A DNA stretch of 52,780 nt from CAYSYY01 sp964576115 [NCBI: uncultured Gemmatimonadota bacterium] (GCA_964576115.1 CAZNUA010000005.1:49053-101832), one strand, 5' to 3'. Shown: positions 27,022 to 36,470, numbered from the stretch's first letter. Program-made: numbers and translations. Notes: generated by a model from the sequence alone, not told the origin.

Positions 27022-28361
27022 TCGCAGAGGACGATCTGAACACCCTGCAGGGGCTGCAGACCATTCTCGAGCGCGAGGAGCATGAGGTGCTGACCGCCGA
27101 GAACGGCGAGACAGCTCTCGAGCTGATAGTCGCCCGGGGCGACGTCGAACTGCTGCTGACCGATCTGAAAATGCCCGGTCTGAGCGGCCTCGAGTTGAGC
27201 CGGAAAGTGATATCGACCTTTCCCGAGGTGCAGGTGATCGTCATGACAGCCTTCGGCACGGTCGATACGGCCGTGGAGGCCATGAAGGGTGGGGTTTACG
27301 ACTATCTCACCAAACCGGTGGATATCGAGGAACTCCTGGTTGTGATCGATCGCGCCCTGCGGGAACGGGCCCTGCTGCTCGAGAATCTCGAACTGCGCGG
27401 TATCGTCACCGAGCGCTACACCTTCGAGAACATCGTGGCGGTCTCCGATGCCATGCAGACGATCTTCAAGACGATCCGCAAGGTGGCTCCCTCGCAGGCG
27501 ACGGTCCTGATCGCCGGGGAATCGGGTACGGGGAAAGAACTCATCGCCCGGGCGGTGCACTACAATTCAAGGCGCAGCCGGGCACCGATGGTGGAGGTCA
27601 ATTGTGCCTCGATCCCGCCGACTCTGATCGAGTCGGAGCTTTTCGGGCACGAGAAAGGCGCCTTCACCGGCGCCTACCGCACACAGAAGGGCAAGTTCGA
27701 GACAGCCGAAGGAGGAACGATTTTTCTCGACGAGATCAGCCTGCTCACCCCCGACCTGCAGGGCAAGCTGCTGCGGGTGCTGCAGGAACGTTCCTTCCAG
27801 CGCGTCGGGGGGAACCGGACTATCGAGGTCGACGTCCGGGTCGTGGCGGCGACCAACCAGGACCTGAAAAAGATGGTCAATCGCGGCGAGTTCCGGGAAG
27901 ATCTGTATTACCGTCTGAATGTCGTGTCGATCGACATCCCCCCGCTGCGTCAGCGGCGGGAAGATATTCCGGCTCTGGTGAATCATTTCATTGAGAGTTT
28001 CGCCCGCGACCGGCCCGACCCGCCCACCAGTATCACCCAGGGAGCCCTCGATGCCCTGCTGGAATACGAGTGGCCGGGGAACGTGCGTGAACTCGAGAAC
28101 ACCCTGGAAAACGCCATGGTCGTGGCCGAAGGGCAGACCATCACCGAACGGGATCTGAATATCGTCGAGGCCGAGACCGCTGCGGATGAGGAGATCGCTC
28201 CGGGTACCGAACTGACCCTGAAAGAACACCTCGAACGGACCGAGAAACGGATTCTGCAGCGTACCCTGGAGAAGACCGACGGCAACCGGACCCGGGCGGC
28301 CGAACTGCTCGGCTTGAGTACCCGGGCGCTCAGGTACAAGATCAAGCAGTACGGATTGTGA
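27006..28361 (+). CDS. NtrC-family sigma-54-dependent response regulator
   Basis: 451 aa. The receiver is intact: acidic pair D9/D10, phospho-acceptor Asp53 in LLTDLKMPG, Thr81 and Lys103 in YLTKP. The AAA+ domain has Walker [15 protein letters not shown] at 218-223 and Walker B TIFLDE. A Fis-type helix-turn-helix ends the protein ([19 protein letters not shown]). It is cotranscribed with the histidine kinase just upstream. In contrast to the activator at 7989-9449, this receiver has all phosphorylation residues. Confidence 0.95.
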   Translation: MARILIAEDDLNTLQGLQTILEREEHEVLTAENGETALELIVARGDVELLLTDLKMPGLSGLELSRKVISTFPEVQVIVMTAFGTVDTAVEAMKGGVYDYLTKPVDIEELLVVIDRALRERALLLENLELRGIVTERYTFENIVAVSDAMQTIFKTIRKVAPSQATVLIAGESGTGKELIARAVHYNSRRSRAPMVEVNCASIPPTLIESELFGHEKGAFTGAYRTQKGKFETAEGGTIFLDEISLLTPDLQGKLLRVLQERSFQRVGGNRTIEVDVRVVAATNQDLKKMVNRGEFREDLYYRLNVVSIDIPPLRQRREDIPALVNHFIESFARDRPDPPTSITQGALDALLEYEWPGNVRELENTLENAMVVAEGQTITERDLNIVEAETAADEEIAPGTELTLKEHLERTEKRILQRTLEKTDGNRTRAAELLGLSTRALRYKIKQYGL

Positions 28362-28363
28362 TC

Positions 28364-29335
28364 ATGAAAAACGATTCACACGTCTGTGCCGCCGCCCGCC
28401 CGGTTCCACGAGCTGGATACCCCGGGCTCCTGTTGGTCTTCCTCCTGCTCCTGCCGATCGGCGGGGTGCGGGCGCAGAATTCCTTTCCCCTGGCCGATCT
28501 CATGCCTGTGTCCCGCGGCGGGGCCCTCGGAGGACAGGCTCTGGCGGGGGATCTGCTCGCTGTGGGGATCGATCCGACCGCGGCTGCCGGCCGGACCCCG
28601 GGAGTCGAAGCCGCGGGAGGGTCGAGCGTGCTCGATCTGTCCTGGGCCGCGGCCGCAACGCGCCTGACTCTGCTGGGTCGTCCAGTGGCGATCGCCGTGG
28701 CGACCATGACCTACGCCGAACAGTACCGGACCGATCTCGATGACCGGTTGGGGGTCTTCGGAGGCACCTTCTCTCCCGCCGATGTCAATCTTTCGTTCGG
28801 CACGGTCGTGCTGGCCGATGAAGGCACCCTCATCGGTGTCGGCACGACGCTCTCGCTCGGAGCCATCGACGACGCCACCGCCACCGGCCTGTCGGCCGCG
28901 GTAGCCCTCCGGCAGAGGTTCGAGAAAACGGAACTGCGGGCCGCGCTCTCGGGTGCGGGGGTGGCTTTCAGTCCCTACGGCGGGAAAGGGGGAACCCGCC
29001 TGCCGGCCCGGGTGCGGGTGGGTGGTGCGCTGCGACCCGGGATCGGCAGATTCGAGTTTTCGGGCGAAGGTCTGTACCGCTTCGGCGACCGCCGTACGGG
29101 GTGGAGTGCCGGCGCTGAGTGGCGGCCGCTGGATGCGATCGCTCTCCGCCTGGGTCTGGGTGGGGGGGATGCCGGCGGTGTCCTCTCCAACGGGACTCTT
29201 TCGCAGTGGGGTGTCACAGCCGGTGTGGCCTGGCAACAGGGGGACTGGCGCATATCTTATCTCTACCGCCCGGGCGGTCTGCTCGGTACCGGTCACCTTC
29301 TGGCTCTGGGCTGGAGGCTCGGAGCCCTGCAGTAA
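28364..29335 (+). CDS. PorV/PorQ-like outer-membrane beta-barrel protein
   Basis: 323 aa. A signal peptide (LLLVFLLLLPIGGVRA, cleavage before QNSFPL) precedes ADLMPVSRGGALGGQALAGD and WAAAATRLTLLGRPVAIAVA, reminiscent of PorV/PorQ-type proteins that give alternating Gly-rich amphipathic strands to the end. The final strand is GHLLALGWRLG. I use the ATG at 28364; a GTG two codons earlier overlaps the regulator stop as GTGA and is equally possible. Function in this organism is unknown; relatives act in outer-membrane transport or secretion. Confidence 0.7.
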   Translation: MKNDSHVCAAARPVPRAGYPGLLLVFLLLLPIGGVRAQNSFPLADLMPVSRGGALGGQALAGDLLAVGIDPTAAAGRTPGVEAAGGSSVLDLSWAAAATRLTLLGRPVAIAVATMTYAEQYRTDLDDRLGVFGGTFSPADVNLSFGTVVLADEGTLIGVGTTLSLGAIDDATATGLSAAVALRQRFEKTELRAALSGAGVAFSPYGGKGGTRLPARVRVGGALRPGIGRFEFSGEGLYRFGDRRTGWSAGAEWRPLDAIALRLGLGGGDAGGVLSNGTLSQWGVTAGVAWQQGDWRISYLYRPGGLLGTGHLLALGWRLGALQ

Positions 29336-29347
29336 AAGGACTCACCC

Positions 29348-30430
29348 ATGGCACCTACCCGCAGGCGGTGTGTACTGCCGCTCCTGGCCCTGCTGCTCCT
29401 CGCCGCAGGCTGTCTCGCCCCGGGCGCTGCGGTCCGGCCGCAACGCATCATTCTCTTCATCGGCGACGGCGTCGGAACCGGCTACTGGTCAGCGGCCCTG
29501 ATCTCGAACGATACCCTGGCGGTCTCCGCCTTTCCGGTCGTCGGGCTCGTCGATACCCGTGCCGATCCCGAGATCGTGACCGATTCAGCCGCTTCGGCAA
29601 CCGCCTATGCGACCGGAGCAGGAACCTGCAACGGCGCCATCGGAGTGGATCGCGAAGGCCGGGTACTGCCGACCGTGCTCGAGAGGGCCGAGACGCGGGG
29701 CCTGGCCACCGGCCTGGTGGTGACCTGCTCCCTGACCCATGCCACCCCGGCGGCCTTCGCGGCTCATGTCGAGCGACGCAGTGCCGAGAACGAGATCGCC
29801 GAGCAGATAGCCGCCCACGAGATCGAGGTGCTTCTCGGGGGCGGGCGGCGGCGTTTCGACCGCGCCCCGGATCCCGGCGCTCCGACCCTGCTCGAACAGA
29901 TGCAGAGTCGGGCCACCTGTGTCCTGAGCGCCGGGGAGTTCCGGGCTCTCGACCTGGAAAGAGTCAACCGTCTGGTCGGTCTGTTTGCCGACGGTCACCT
30001 GCCCGCCTTCGCCGAGCGGGAGCCGGGACTGCCCGAGATGACCCGGGCCGCCCTGCGCATTCTCGACCGCGATCCCGAGGGTTTTTTCCTCATGGTCGAG
30101 GGTTCCCAGCCCGACTGGCGCGGGCACGAGAACGCTCCCCTGGAAGACGTTCTTGCCGAGGTGCTCGATTTTGACGCTGCAATCGGAGCCGCTCTGGAGT
30201 ATTTCGCCACCCGGCCCCGTACCCTGATCGTCGTGACCGCCGACCACGAAACCGGCGGTCTGGCGGTTGAAGGCGCTCCGGGCGAGGGAATCAGACTCGA
30301 TTACACCACCGGCAGCCACACCGCCGAACTGGTCCCCCTGTTTGCGATCGGCCCCGGCGCCGAACGCTTCACCGGCATCAGGAGCAATGCCGAGGTCGGG
30401 CGGTTTCTGCTCGAACTCATCGGGGAGTGA
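29348..30430 (+). CDS. Alkaline phosphatase family lipoprotein
   Basis: 360 aa. The signal peptide ends in LAAGC (Cys22), predicting a lipoprotein. Alkaline phosphatase motifs are FIGDGVG (metal Asp40), TDSAASATAYATG with nucleophile Ser80, THATPAAF, EGSQPDWRGHEN, TADHETGG and GSHTAELVPLFAIG. The order and residues match the PhoA superfamily, so it likely hydrolyses phosphomonoesters in the periplasm. It is shorter than E. coli PhoA. It lies 12 bases after the PorQ-like gene. No Pho box was recognised. Confidence 0.93.
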   Translation: MAPTRRRCVLPLLALLLLAAGCLAPGAAVRPQRIILFIGDGVGTGYWSAALISNDTLAVSAFPVVGLVDTRADPEIVTDSAASATAYATGAGTCNGAIGVDREGRVLPTVLERAETRGLATGLVVTCSLTHATPAAFAAHVERRSAENEIAEQIAAHEIEVLLGGGRRRFDRAPDPGAPTLLEQMQSRATCVLSAGEFRALDLERVNRLVGLFADGHLPAFAEREPGLPEMTRAALRILDRDPEGFFLMVEGSQPDWRGHENAPLEDVLAEVLDFDAAIGAALEYFATRPRTLIVVTADHETGGLAVEGAPGEGIRLDYTTGSHTAELVPLFAIGPGAERFTGIRSNAEVGRFLLELIGE

Positions 30431-30477
30431 AACCGTGGCCGGCCTGATGCGTATCGAAGACAGGAGTCACGGTAATC

Positions 30478-30486
30478 TGCTATCAT
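30478..30486 (+). promoter_or_regulatory. Possible extended -10 promoter
   Basis: TGCTATCAT has the TGn extension and a good -10 hexamer. It lies about 60 bases before the barrel gene at 30545, in a 114-base gap. No clear -35 is seen. Confidence 0.3.
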
Positions 30487-30544
30487 GCTGTCGAACCGAC
30501 GAGCGCTATCAGGTACAGACCAGAGAGGGGCGGGGAGACGAACC

Positions 30545-31294
30545 ATGATGCCTTCACGTCCGCACCGTCCGATCGCGACCCTTACCCTGCTCATCGCCCT
30601 GGTACTGGGGCTGCTTCCCGCCGGACGGGTCGAGGCCCAGCTCCAGCCCGAAGCCTCGGTCGCTTTCCTGCTCGGCTTCCCCCAGGGAGAGTTCGGCGAT
30701 CATGTCTCGAACATCGGCCTCGGGCTCGACTTCACAATCGGGGTGCAGCTGCCCCGCTCGCCGATCCTGGTAGGGGCCGAACTGGGGTTTCTGACCTACG
30801 GGCGCGACTCCCGGCGGGAGTCTTTCAGCCTGACGATCCAGGAAGTCACGGTACGGGTCATTACCACCAACAACATCCTGCTCGGCAACCTCTTCGTGCG
30901 CCTGCAGCCTCCGGCGGGCAGGATCCGGCCCTATCTCGACGCCCTGATCGGCTTCAAGTACTTCTTCACCGAGACCAAGATCCGCAGCATCTACTTTTCC
31001 GACGACGATGAACCGATCGCCCGCGACACCAACCTGGGCGATATCACCTCGGCCCGCGGGTACGGAGTCGGACTCGCCATCGATCTCTGGAACGGCGAAG
31101 TCGACCTCGACAGCGGATCTTCGGGCTGGATAGGCATCCAGCTCGATCTGGGCCTGCGATACATACTCGGCAACGAGGCCGAGTACCTGAAGAAGGGCTC
31201 GATCAACTACGTCGGCGGCCAGGTCGTCTACGACATCGACCGTTCGGCCACCGATATCCTGCGACCGCATATCGGTGTGCGATTCGTTTTCTGA
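30545..31294 (+). CDS. Predicted outer-membrane beta-barrel protein
   Basis: 249 aa. A signal peptide (LTLLIALVLGLLPAGRVEA) is followed by alternating amphipathic strands and a C-terminal Phe (IGVRFVF), a barrel-assembly signal. Strand-like segments include LGLDFTIGVQL, LVGAELGFLTYG, YLDALIGFKYFF and IGIQLDLGLRYIL. The ATG at 30545 has GGGGAG 7 bases upstream; an adjacent ATG at 30548 is equivalent. It overlaps the following gene, whose product has the same plan. No specific family recognised. Confidence 0.7.
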   Translation: MMPSRPHRPIATLTLLIALVLGLLPAGRVEAQLQPEASVAFLLGFPQGEFGDHVSNIGLGLDFTIGVQLPRSPILVGAELGFLTYGRDSRRESFSLTIQEVTVRVITTNNILLGNLFVRLQPPAGRIRPYLDALIGFKYFFTETKIRSIYFSDDDEPIARDTNLGDITSARGYGVGLAIDLWNGEVDLDSGSSGWIGIQLDLGLRYILGNEAEYLKKGSINYVGGQVVYDIDRSATDILRPHIGVRFVF

Positions 31295-32084
31295 ATTCGG
31301 TGCGGCGCGAGGTTCGGCCGGGGAGCGGAAGGCGGGCGTCCGCAGCACCCTGCTTGTTGCAGTGCTGCTCGGGTGCGGCTGCCTTCTGACCCTCGCCCCG
31401 TCATTTCTCGAGGCCCAGACCCGGTTCGAGACGTCGGTCGGTCCCGTCATGGCCCTGCCTCTGGGATCCTTCGCCGACCGGGTTCGTACCGGCTGTCCGG
31501 GCGTTTCGCTCGGGGCGGGTCTGCGCCCCGGGGGCCGGGCCCTGCTTCTGGGCGGTGAGATCGCCTTTCTCGTCTACGGTCACGACCGGCGACGCGATCC
31601 TCTCACCCCCTCCCAACCCGAGTACGTGGTTCCCCGTACCGTCTGGAACACGATCATGGAGGCGCACGTATTCGCCCGCTGGTCGTTTGCGCCGGCGCGC
31701 CTGACGCCCTTCGTCGAGGCTCTGGCGGGCATCAGTTCCCTGCGGACAGACTCGAACGTGGAGGGTGCCGCCCTGGCTGAGAACTACCCCGGGATCCGAT
31801 CGATCCTGCATACCGATACGGCCGTGAGCGGTGGCGTGGGAGTCGGCGTGACGGTCCTCGTCCGGGACGCGCGGGAAGCCCAACCCGATCCGCGTCGGGG
31901 CGAGCTGACCGGAGCCCGCAAGCGGATACTGCTCGATATCGATCTGCGTTGGATCGGCGGCGGGCGGGCGGATTACCTGATCGAGGACAGTATCCGGGAG
32001 GTCGGCGGGGAAACGGTCTATGGCCTCATTCGTTCTCCGACCTCCCGTCTGACCGGTCTCGTCCGCCTGCGTTGGATTTTATAG
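31275..32084 (+). CDS. Predicted outer-membrane beta-barrel protein, paralogue of preceding gene
   Basis: 269 aa. A hydrophobic signal (STLLVAVLLGCGCLLTLAPSFLEA) precedes FETSVGPVMALPLGSFADRV, which matches the FLLGFPQGEFGDHV region of the upstream protein, and then LLLGGEIAFLVYGHDRRRD, similar to VGAELGFLTYGRDSRRE. The second half keeps the same order of strands (VWNTIMEAHVFARW; LTPFVEALAGI). The GTG at 31275, inside the upstream gene, is the only start that keeps the signal. The pair looks like a tandem duplication. Confidence 0.65.
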   Translation: MCDSFSEFGAARGSAGERKAGVRSTLLVAVLLGCGCLLTLAPSFLEAQTRFETSVGPVMALPLGSFADRVRTGCPGVSLGAGLRPGGRALLLGGEIAFLVYGHDRRRDPLTPSQPEYVVPRTVWNTIMEAHVFARWSFAPARLTPFVEALAGISSLRTDSNVEGAALAENYPGIRSILHTDTAVSGGVGVGVTVLVRDAREAQPDPRRGELTGARKRILLDIDLRWIGGGRADYLIEDSIREVGGETVYGLIRSPTSRLTGLVRLRWIL

Positions 32085-32088
32085 GGGC

Positions 32089-32116
32089 CTGTCGGAGTAC
32101 ACCGACGGCGATTTTT
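32089..32116 (+). terminator. Intrinsic terminator
   Basis: CTGTCGG (32089-32095) pairs with CCGACGG (32102-32108), with one U-G wobble and a 6-base loop. TTTTT follows at 32112-32116. It ends the long plus-strand run, directly before a convergent gene stop. Confidence 0.65.
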
Positions 32117-32120
32117 CCAT

Positions 32121-32612
32121 CTACATCGAGGCGTCCTGGACGATCCGCCAGCCGCCCGTAGTGCGCCGCAGGACGATGAGCGTCAGGCCCGAGGCGGATT
32201 CGCGGTCGGGCCAGTTCAGATGCCAGCGCGCCGCCACGCTCATACCGCCGATGTCACGTGCCTGCAGGAACCCGAGAAACGGGCGGTTCTCCAGGTAGGC
32301 CGGGCGCATCTCGATGATCTCGAGCCGGAGGGTGCCCATGCCTTCGCGGCCGGGATATCGTTCCCGATACCTGGCCGTCAGGGCTTCCCGTCCCTCGACG
32401 ATACCCGTCGGAGAGAGATAGAGGCAGTCCTCGGCATACGCGCTGGTAAAGGAGACGATGTCTCCCCGGCTCCAGTCCTCGCTCTGGGCCTGAAGGATGG
32501 CCTCGACCTCGGTGACGGCTTCCAGCTCGGCGGCCTCGATGCGCTCCAGGTCGGATCCGGAACAGGCCGCGACGACGAGCAGCGACAGAAACGCAAAGGC
32601 GGTTTGTTTCAT
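32121..32612 (-). CDS. SnoaL/NTF2-like lipoprotein
   Basis: 163 aa. The signal peptide FAFLSLLVVAAC places the lipid-modified cysteine at Cys17. The mature part has the NTF2-like pattern found in SnoaL/DUF4440 proteins: a long N-terminal helix, DWSRGDIVSFTSAYAEDCLY, a GREALTARY segment and a closing strand LIVLRRTTGGWRIVQD. These cone-shaped folds bind small molecules or act as isomerases; no substrate is evident. The ATG at 32612 has GGGAGG 6 bases upstream and overlaps the serine hydrolase stop by four bases. Confidence 0.8.
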   Translation of the reverse strand: MKQTAFAFLSLLVVAACSGSDLERIEAAELEAVTEVEAILQAQSEDWSRGDIVSFTSAYAEDCLYLSPTGIVEGREALTARYRERYPGREGMGTLRLEIIEMRPAYLENRPFLGFLQARDIGGMSVAARWHLNWPDRESASGLTLIVLRRTTGGWRIVQDASM

Positions 32613-33748
32613 GGCTGCCTCCCGAAGGCTCCAGCAGCGTGGAAGAGGCGGGTCACACCGGTGACGATCCGGCCCAGATTGCCCCGGTGGTTGGCGATGA
32701 CCGCTACCGCGAAGCCGTGATCGGGATAGCGGACAAAGAGGGTGTTGGCGCCCACGCTGCCGCCCGAATGGTGGACCTGGCGAACCCGCGTGGAATCGGG
32801 CAGAAGGGCCGAGTTCACCCGCCAGGCCAGGCCGTAGCCGTGGGGTGTGCCGTCGTTCAGGGCCTGCGGTTCGTACATGCGTTCGATGGTGTCGGGCTCG
32901 AGCAGCCGGCCGCGGGCGTAGGCGATATGCAACCGGCAGAGATCCTCCACCGTCGAGGTGATCCCGCCCCCGGCGTACTTGTTGCTCAGGTCGACATAGG
33001 GAGCGTTGATCCATTGCCCGTCGCGGCTTTCGTACCATCGGGCCCGACCGGACTGGATCGTGCTCCAGTCCTCCAGACCGGTCGAGTTCATCCAGGCCGG
33101 TTCGTAGACGTGCCGCCGCATGTACTCCTCGATCGGCTCGCCGCTCACGTTCTCGACGATATTGGCCACCAGATTGAAGGCGTAGGTCGAGTAGCTGTAG
33201 CGCGTGCCCGGCTCGAAGAGCAGGGTGTCGGCGGCGAAGATCGCCAGCGGGGCGACAAGATCGTCGTAGTGGATCAGACTCAGGAATTCATCACCCCGGT
33301 AGTGCCGGATACCGGAGGTGTGGGTGAGCAGATGGCGGACGGTGATCGGCCATTGTTTGCGTGCGAACTCGGGCACGTAGGTCTGGATCTCGGCGTCTAG
33401 ATCAACCAGCCCGCGTTCGACCAGCTGCATCAGGGCGGTACCCACGACCGGTTTGCTCACGCTGCCGATACGGTAGATCGTCGAACCGGTCGCCCGGGTT
33501 CCCGACTCCAGATCGGCGAAGCCGAAGCCCTCGGACCAGACCAGCTGGTCGTTCATGACGACCGCGATCGAAAGCCCCGGCAGATGCTGTCGGGCTGTCT
33601 CGCGGGCCACGAAGGAGCGGACGGTATCGATGACAGCGCCGCTCTGGCCCACAGCGGGGGAGGCGAGGGTCGCGGCGGCGAGCACGAACAGGGCGCAGGG
33701 CAGGCGCCGGGGGCCGAAGAGTCGGGCGGGAAGTGGTGATGCGCGCAT
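32609..33748 (-). CDS. LACTB-like serine hydrolase (class C beta-lactamase family)
   Basis: 379 aa with a signal peptide (cleavage near PAVGQ). The catalytic motif is S96-V-S-K99 in IGSVSKPV. The second motif is Y186-S-T188, the YST form seen in LACTB rather than YSN of AmpC, and VRHLLTHTSGIRHY is also LACTB-like. HSGG near the C-terminus replaces KTG. It is probably a periplasmic peptidase or esterase, not a resistance enzyme. The ATG at 33748 is supported by GAGG 9 bases upstream. It is coupled to the lipoprotein at 32121-32612. Confidence 0.9.
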   Translation of the reverse strand: MRASPLPARLFGPRRLPCALFVLAAATLASPAVGQSGAVIDTVRSFVARETARQHLPGLSIAVVMNDQLVWSEGFGFADLESGTRATGSTIYRIGSVSKPVVGTALMQLVERGLVDLDAEIQTYVPEFARKQWPITVRHLLTHTSGIRHYRGDEFLSLIHYDDLVAPLAIFAADTLLFEPGTRYSYSTYAFNLVANIVENVSGEPIEEYMRRHVYEPAWMNSTGLEDWSTIQSGRARWYESRDGQWINAPYVDLSNKYAGGGITSTVEDLCRLHIAYARGRLLEPDTIERMYEPQALNDGTPHGYGLAWRVNSALLPDSTRVRQVHHSGGSVGANTLFVRYPDHGFAVAVIANHRGNLGRIVTGVTRLFHAAGAFGRQP

Positions 33749-33939
33749 GGTCCTACCTCGGGAAGAAAGCGATGCGAACCCCCGCTGCCGGGGGTCTGAC
33801 GCATCCAGCATGGCACAGGCGGCGGCGGGCTTCAATGTCCCAGATTCATGCCCGTTGTGCGGTGTGAAGGGACGCCGAGTGCGAACACGGGGTGAAAGAA
33901 CCGCGCCGGACGGCGTATCATGGAGAAAAGGAGGCGGAC

Positions 33940-35379
33940 ATGAACGATCATCTTCGCCGTCGGTTCGTGATCGGGGCTCTTCTTGCGGCTCTGCTCGCAT
34001 CCGGCGGTCAGACCACAGCTCAGGTCCCCGGCACTCTGGCGGGGCACTGGGAAGGCACGATCGAGATCCCCGGCAACCCCATTCCCTTCATCATGGATCT
34101 GAGCCTGGTGGGGGGGAGCTGGTCGGGGACGGTCGTCTTCCCGACCCAGACGCCGGCAGCCCTCCCCCTGGCGGGAATTGCGGTGACGGGGGACAGCCTC
34201 GTCGTTCTGCTTCCCAACGTGGCGGGCAATCCGCACTGGGCGGGGGTGTATCAGGCGGGTCGTGTGCGGGGCACATTCTACCAGTCCGGCTACTCCTTCA
34301 CCTTCGAGATGGGCCGGGAACCTCTTCCGGGACCGGCCCGACCGCAGGAACCGCAGCCCCCCTTTCCCTACCGCAGCGAGGACGTCAGCTACCGCAGCAC
34401 AACGGTGACTCTGGCGGGCACTCTGACCCTGCCGGCCGGGAACGGACCCTTCCCCGGTCTGCTTCTCATCAGCGGTTCGGGGGCCCAGGACCGCAACGAA
34501 GAGATATTCGGGCACAAACCCTTTCTGCTTCTGGCCGATCATCTGACCCGCTCCGGAATCGCGGTGTTGCGTCTCGATGACCGCGGGGTGGGCGGCTCAG
34601 ACGCCGGTCCCCCCGGCGTCACCAGCCGGGATCTGGCCGCCGATGTGCGTCGGGGGGTGCGCTGGCTGGCCTCCCGGCCCGAGCTCGACCCCCGGCGCAT
34701 CGGTCTGCTCGGGCACAGCGAAGGGGGGCTGATTGCGCCCCTGGTGGCCGCCGAATGCGATTCGGTGGCCTTCGTCATCCTGCTGGCCGGAACCGGCGTG
34801 CCCGGGCGGGAAATTCTGCTCGAACAAACCCGTCTGATCTCGGCGGCCTCGGGCCTGAACGAGGACTTTCTCGATCGTCAGTATCGGGCCCAGAACGCTC
34901 TCTTCGATCTGGTTCTCTCCGGGGCCGACTCGGCCGCGGTCTGCGAGGGCGTCCGGCGGCTGATCGATGTGCAGCTCGGCCGCCTGCCCGGCGAGCACGG
35001 TGGGCTCGACGAGACGGCCTATGAACGGCAGGTCAGGGCGGCCTACGCTCGGGTCGATCATCCCTGGTTCCGGTTCTTTCTCGCCTGCGATCCCCGCCCG
35101 CTGCTGCAGCAGGTCGCCTGCCCCGTGCTGGCGCTCAACGGTACCCTCGACCTGCAGGTCTCGGCTGCCCAGAACCTGCCCGAGATCCTGCGGGCTCTGC
35201 TTGCAGGCGGTAACGGGGATGTCACCGTCCGGGCCCTGGGGGATCTCAACCATCTCTTCCAGACCGCCGGGAGCGGATTGCTGACCGAGTACGCGCAGAT
35301 CGAGGAAACGATCGCCCCGGTCGTTCTGGAACTCATCGCCCGCTGGCTGCACGAGCGGTTCGGTCCCGGAACGGGCTGA
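33940..35379 (+). CDS. Secreted alpha/beta hydrolase with N-terminal beta-rich domain
   Basis: 479 aa. A signal peptide (ALLAALLASGGQTTA) is followed by an approximately 120-residue beta-rich domain (GHWEGTIEIPGNPIPFIMDL). The alpha/beta hydrolase then has LISGSGAQDRNE, the nucleophile elbow GHSEGG, an acidic residue in LNGTLDLQV and a late histidine in LGDLNHLFQ. The layout matches peptidase S9/dienelactone-hydrolase-like enzymes. AAAGGAGG lies 6 bases before the ATG at 33940. The stop overlaps the mnmA start by one base. Confidence 0.87.
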   Translation: MNDHLRRRFVIGALLAALLASGGQTTAQVPGTLAGHWEGTIEIPGNPIPFIMDLSLVGGSWSGTVVFPTQTPAALPLAGIAVTGDSLVVLLPNVAGNPHWAGVYQAGRVRGTFYQSGYSFTFEMGREPLPGPARPQEPQPPFPYRSEDVSYRSTTVTLAGTLTLPAGNGPFPGLLLISGSGAQDRNEEIFGHKPFLLLADHLTRSGIAVLRLDDRGVGGSDAGPPGVTSRDLAADVRRGVRWLASRPELDPRRIGLLGHSEGGLIAPLVAAECDSVAFVILLAGTGVPGREILLEQTRLISAASGLNEDFLDRQYRAQNALFDLVLSGADSAAVCEGVRRLIDVQLGRLPGEHGGLDETAYERQVRAAYARVDHPWFRFFLACDPRPLLQQVACPVLALNGTLDLQVSAAQNLPEILRALLAGGNGDVTVRALGDLNHLFQTAGSGLLTEYAQIEETIAPVVLELIARWLHERFGPGTG

Positions 35380-36470
35380 TGGAGGACCCCGGGCGCGTCG
35401 TCGTCGCCATGAGCGGCGGGGTGGATTCTTCTCTGGCGGCTCTGCTCCTGGCCGAAGCGGGCTGGGAGGTCACAGGCGTGACTCTGCAACTGCGGGACGG
35501 AGCCGACGAACGGGGAAGCGGTGACGGGGTTGCGAGTGCTCGCCAGGCCGTCGAGGCGGCCGGGGGAACCCACCGCCTCGTCGACGCCCGTTCGGAGTTC
35601 ACCGACCTCGTCATCCGGGATTTCGCGGCCGAGTACGCCTCGGGGCGTACCCCCAATCCCTGCGTGCGCTGCAACGAGCGGCTCAAATGGGTGATCCTGC
35701 AGCGCGAAGCCCGGGCTATCGGCGCCGATCGTATCGCCACCGGCCACTACGCCCGGATCGGAAGGGGAGCGCAGGGGCCGGTGCTGCAGACCGCCCGAGA
35801 CAGAGCCCGGGACCAGAGCTATGTGCTCTGGCGTCTGGGGCGACCGGCGCTGGTTTCCACACTCTTTCCCCTGGGCGGGATGACCAAGAAGGAGGTCGTC
35901 GATACCGCCCGGCGGTTCGGTCTCGCGGCGGCCGGGCACAAGGAAAGTCAGGATATCTGCTTTGTGGATTGCGAGGGGTACGACGCCTTTCTGGATCGTA
36001 TCGGTCCCGAACTCGAGGATTCCCGGCTCGCCTCGGACCTGCGCCGGGCGCTGGAGCCGGGCGAGATCGTCGACCACCGGGGAGAGGTCCTTGGAACTCA
36101 CCGGGGCATAGCCCGTTACACCATCGGCCAGCGGCACGGACTGGGCCTGGCCGCCGGACGGCCCCTGTATGTCACAGCCATCGACCGGGCGACCGGTCGC
36201 CTCGTCGTGGGCGAAGCCGCGGCCCTGGAACGCACCGACCTGCGGGCCGGTGAAGCCAACTGGATCTCGATTCCTCCCCCCTCCGAACCCTTCGAGGCCG
36301 AGGTCCGGATCAGGTACCGCGGTCCCCGTATCCGGGCTCTGATACTCCCCGGGAACGGAGCCGATTTCACAGCCCGCTTCGCTACTCGGCAGCGGGCTGT
36401 GACCCCGGGGCAATCAGCGGTTCTCTACGACGGCGAGATCGTCCTGGGCGGAGGTATTATTACTGATTAG
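35379..36470 (+). CDS. mnmA: tRNA-specific 2-thiouridylase MnmA
   Basis: 363 aa. The PP-loop SGGVDSSLAALLL binds ATP. Cys98 in NPCVRCNERLKW and Cys194 in ESQDICFVD are the two catalytic cysteines; GHYARI, YVLWRL and YTIGQRHGLGL are family motifs. It makes the 2-thio group of U34 in tRNAs for Lys, Glu and Gln. It starts at the stop of the hydrolase gene (TGATG), so they are cotranslated although functionally unrelated. Confidence 0.96.
   Translation: MEDPGRVVVAMSGGVDSSLAALLLAEAGWEVTGVTLQLRDGADERGSGDGVASARQAVEAAGGTHRLVDARSEFTDLVIRDFAAEYASGRTPNPCVRCNERLKWVILQREARAIGADRIATGHYARIGRGAQGPVLQTARDRARDQSYVLWRLGRPALVSTLFPLGGMTKKEVVDTARRFGLAAAGHKESQDICFVDCEGYDAFLDRIGPELEDSRLASDLRRALEPGEIVDHRGEVLGTHRGIARYTIGQRHGLGLAAGRPLYVTAIDRATGRLVVGEAAALERTDLRAGEANWISIPPPSEPFEAEVRIRYRGPRIRALILPGNGADFTARFATRQRAVTPGQSAVLYDGEIVLGGGIITD

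Noticed and set aside
32609-33748. Antibiotic-resistance beta-lactamase
   Set aside because: The YST and HSG motifs and HTSGIRHY block fit LACTB-like hydrolases, not AmpC-type resistance enzymes.
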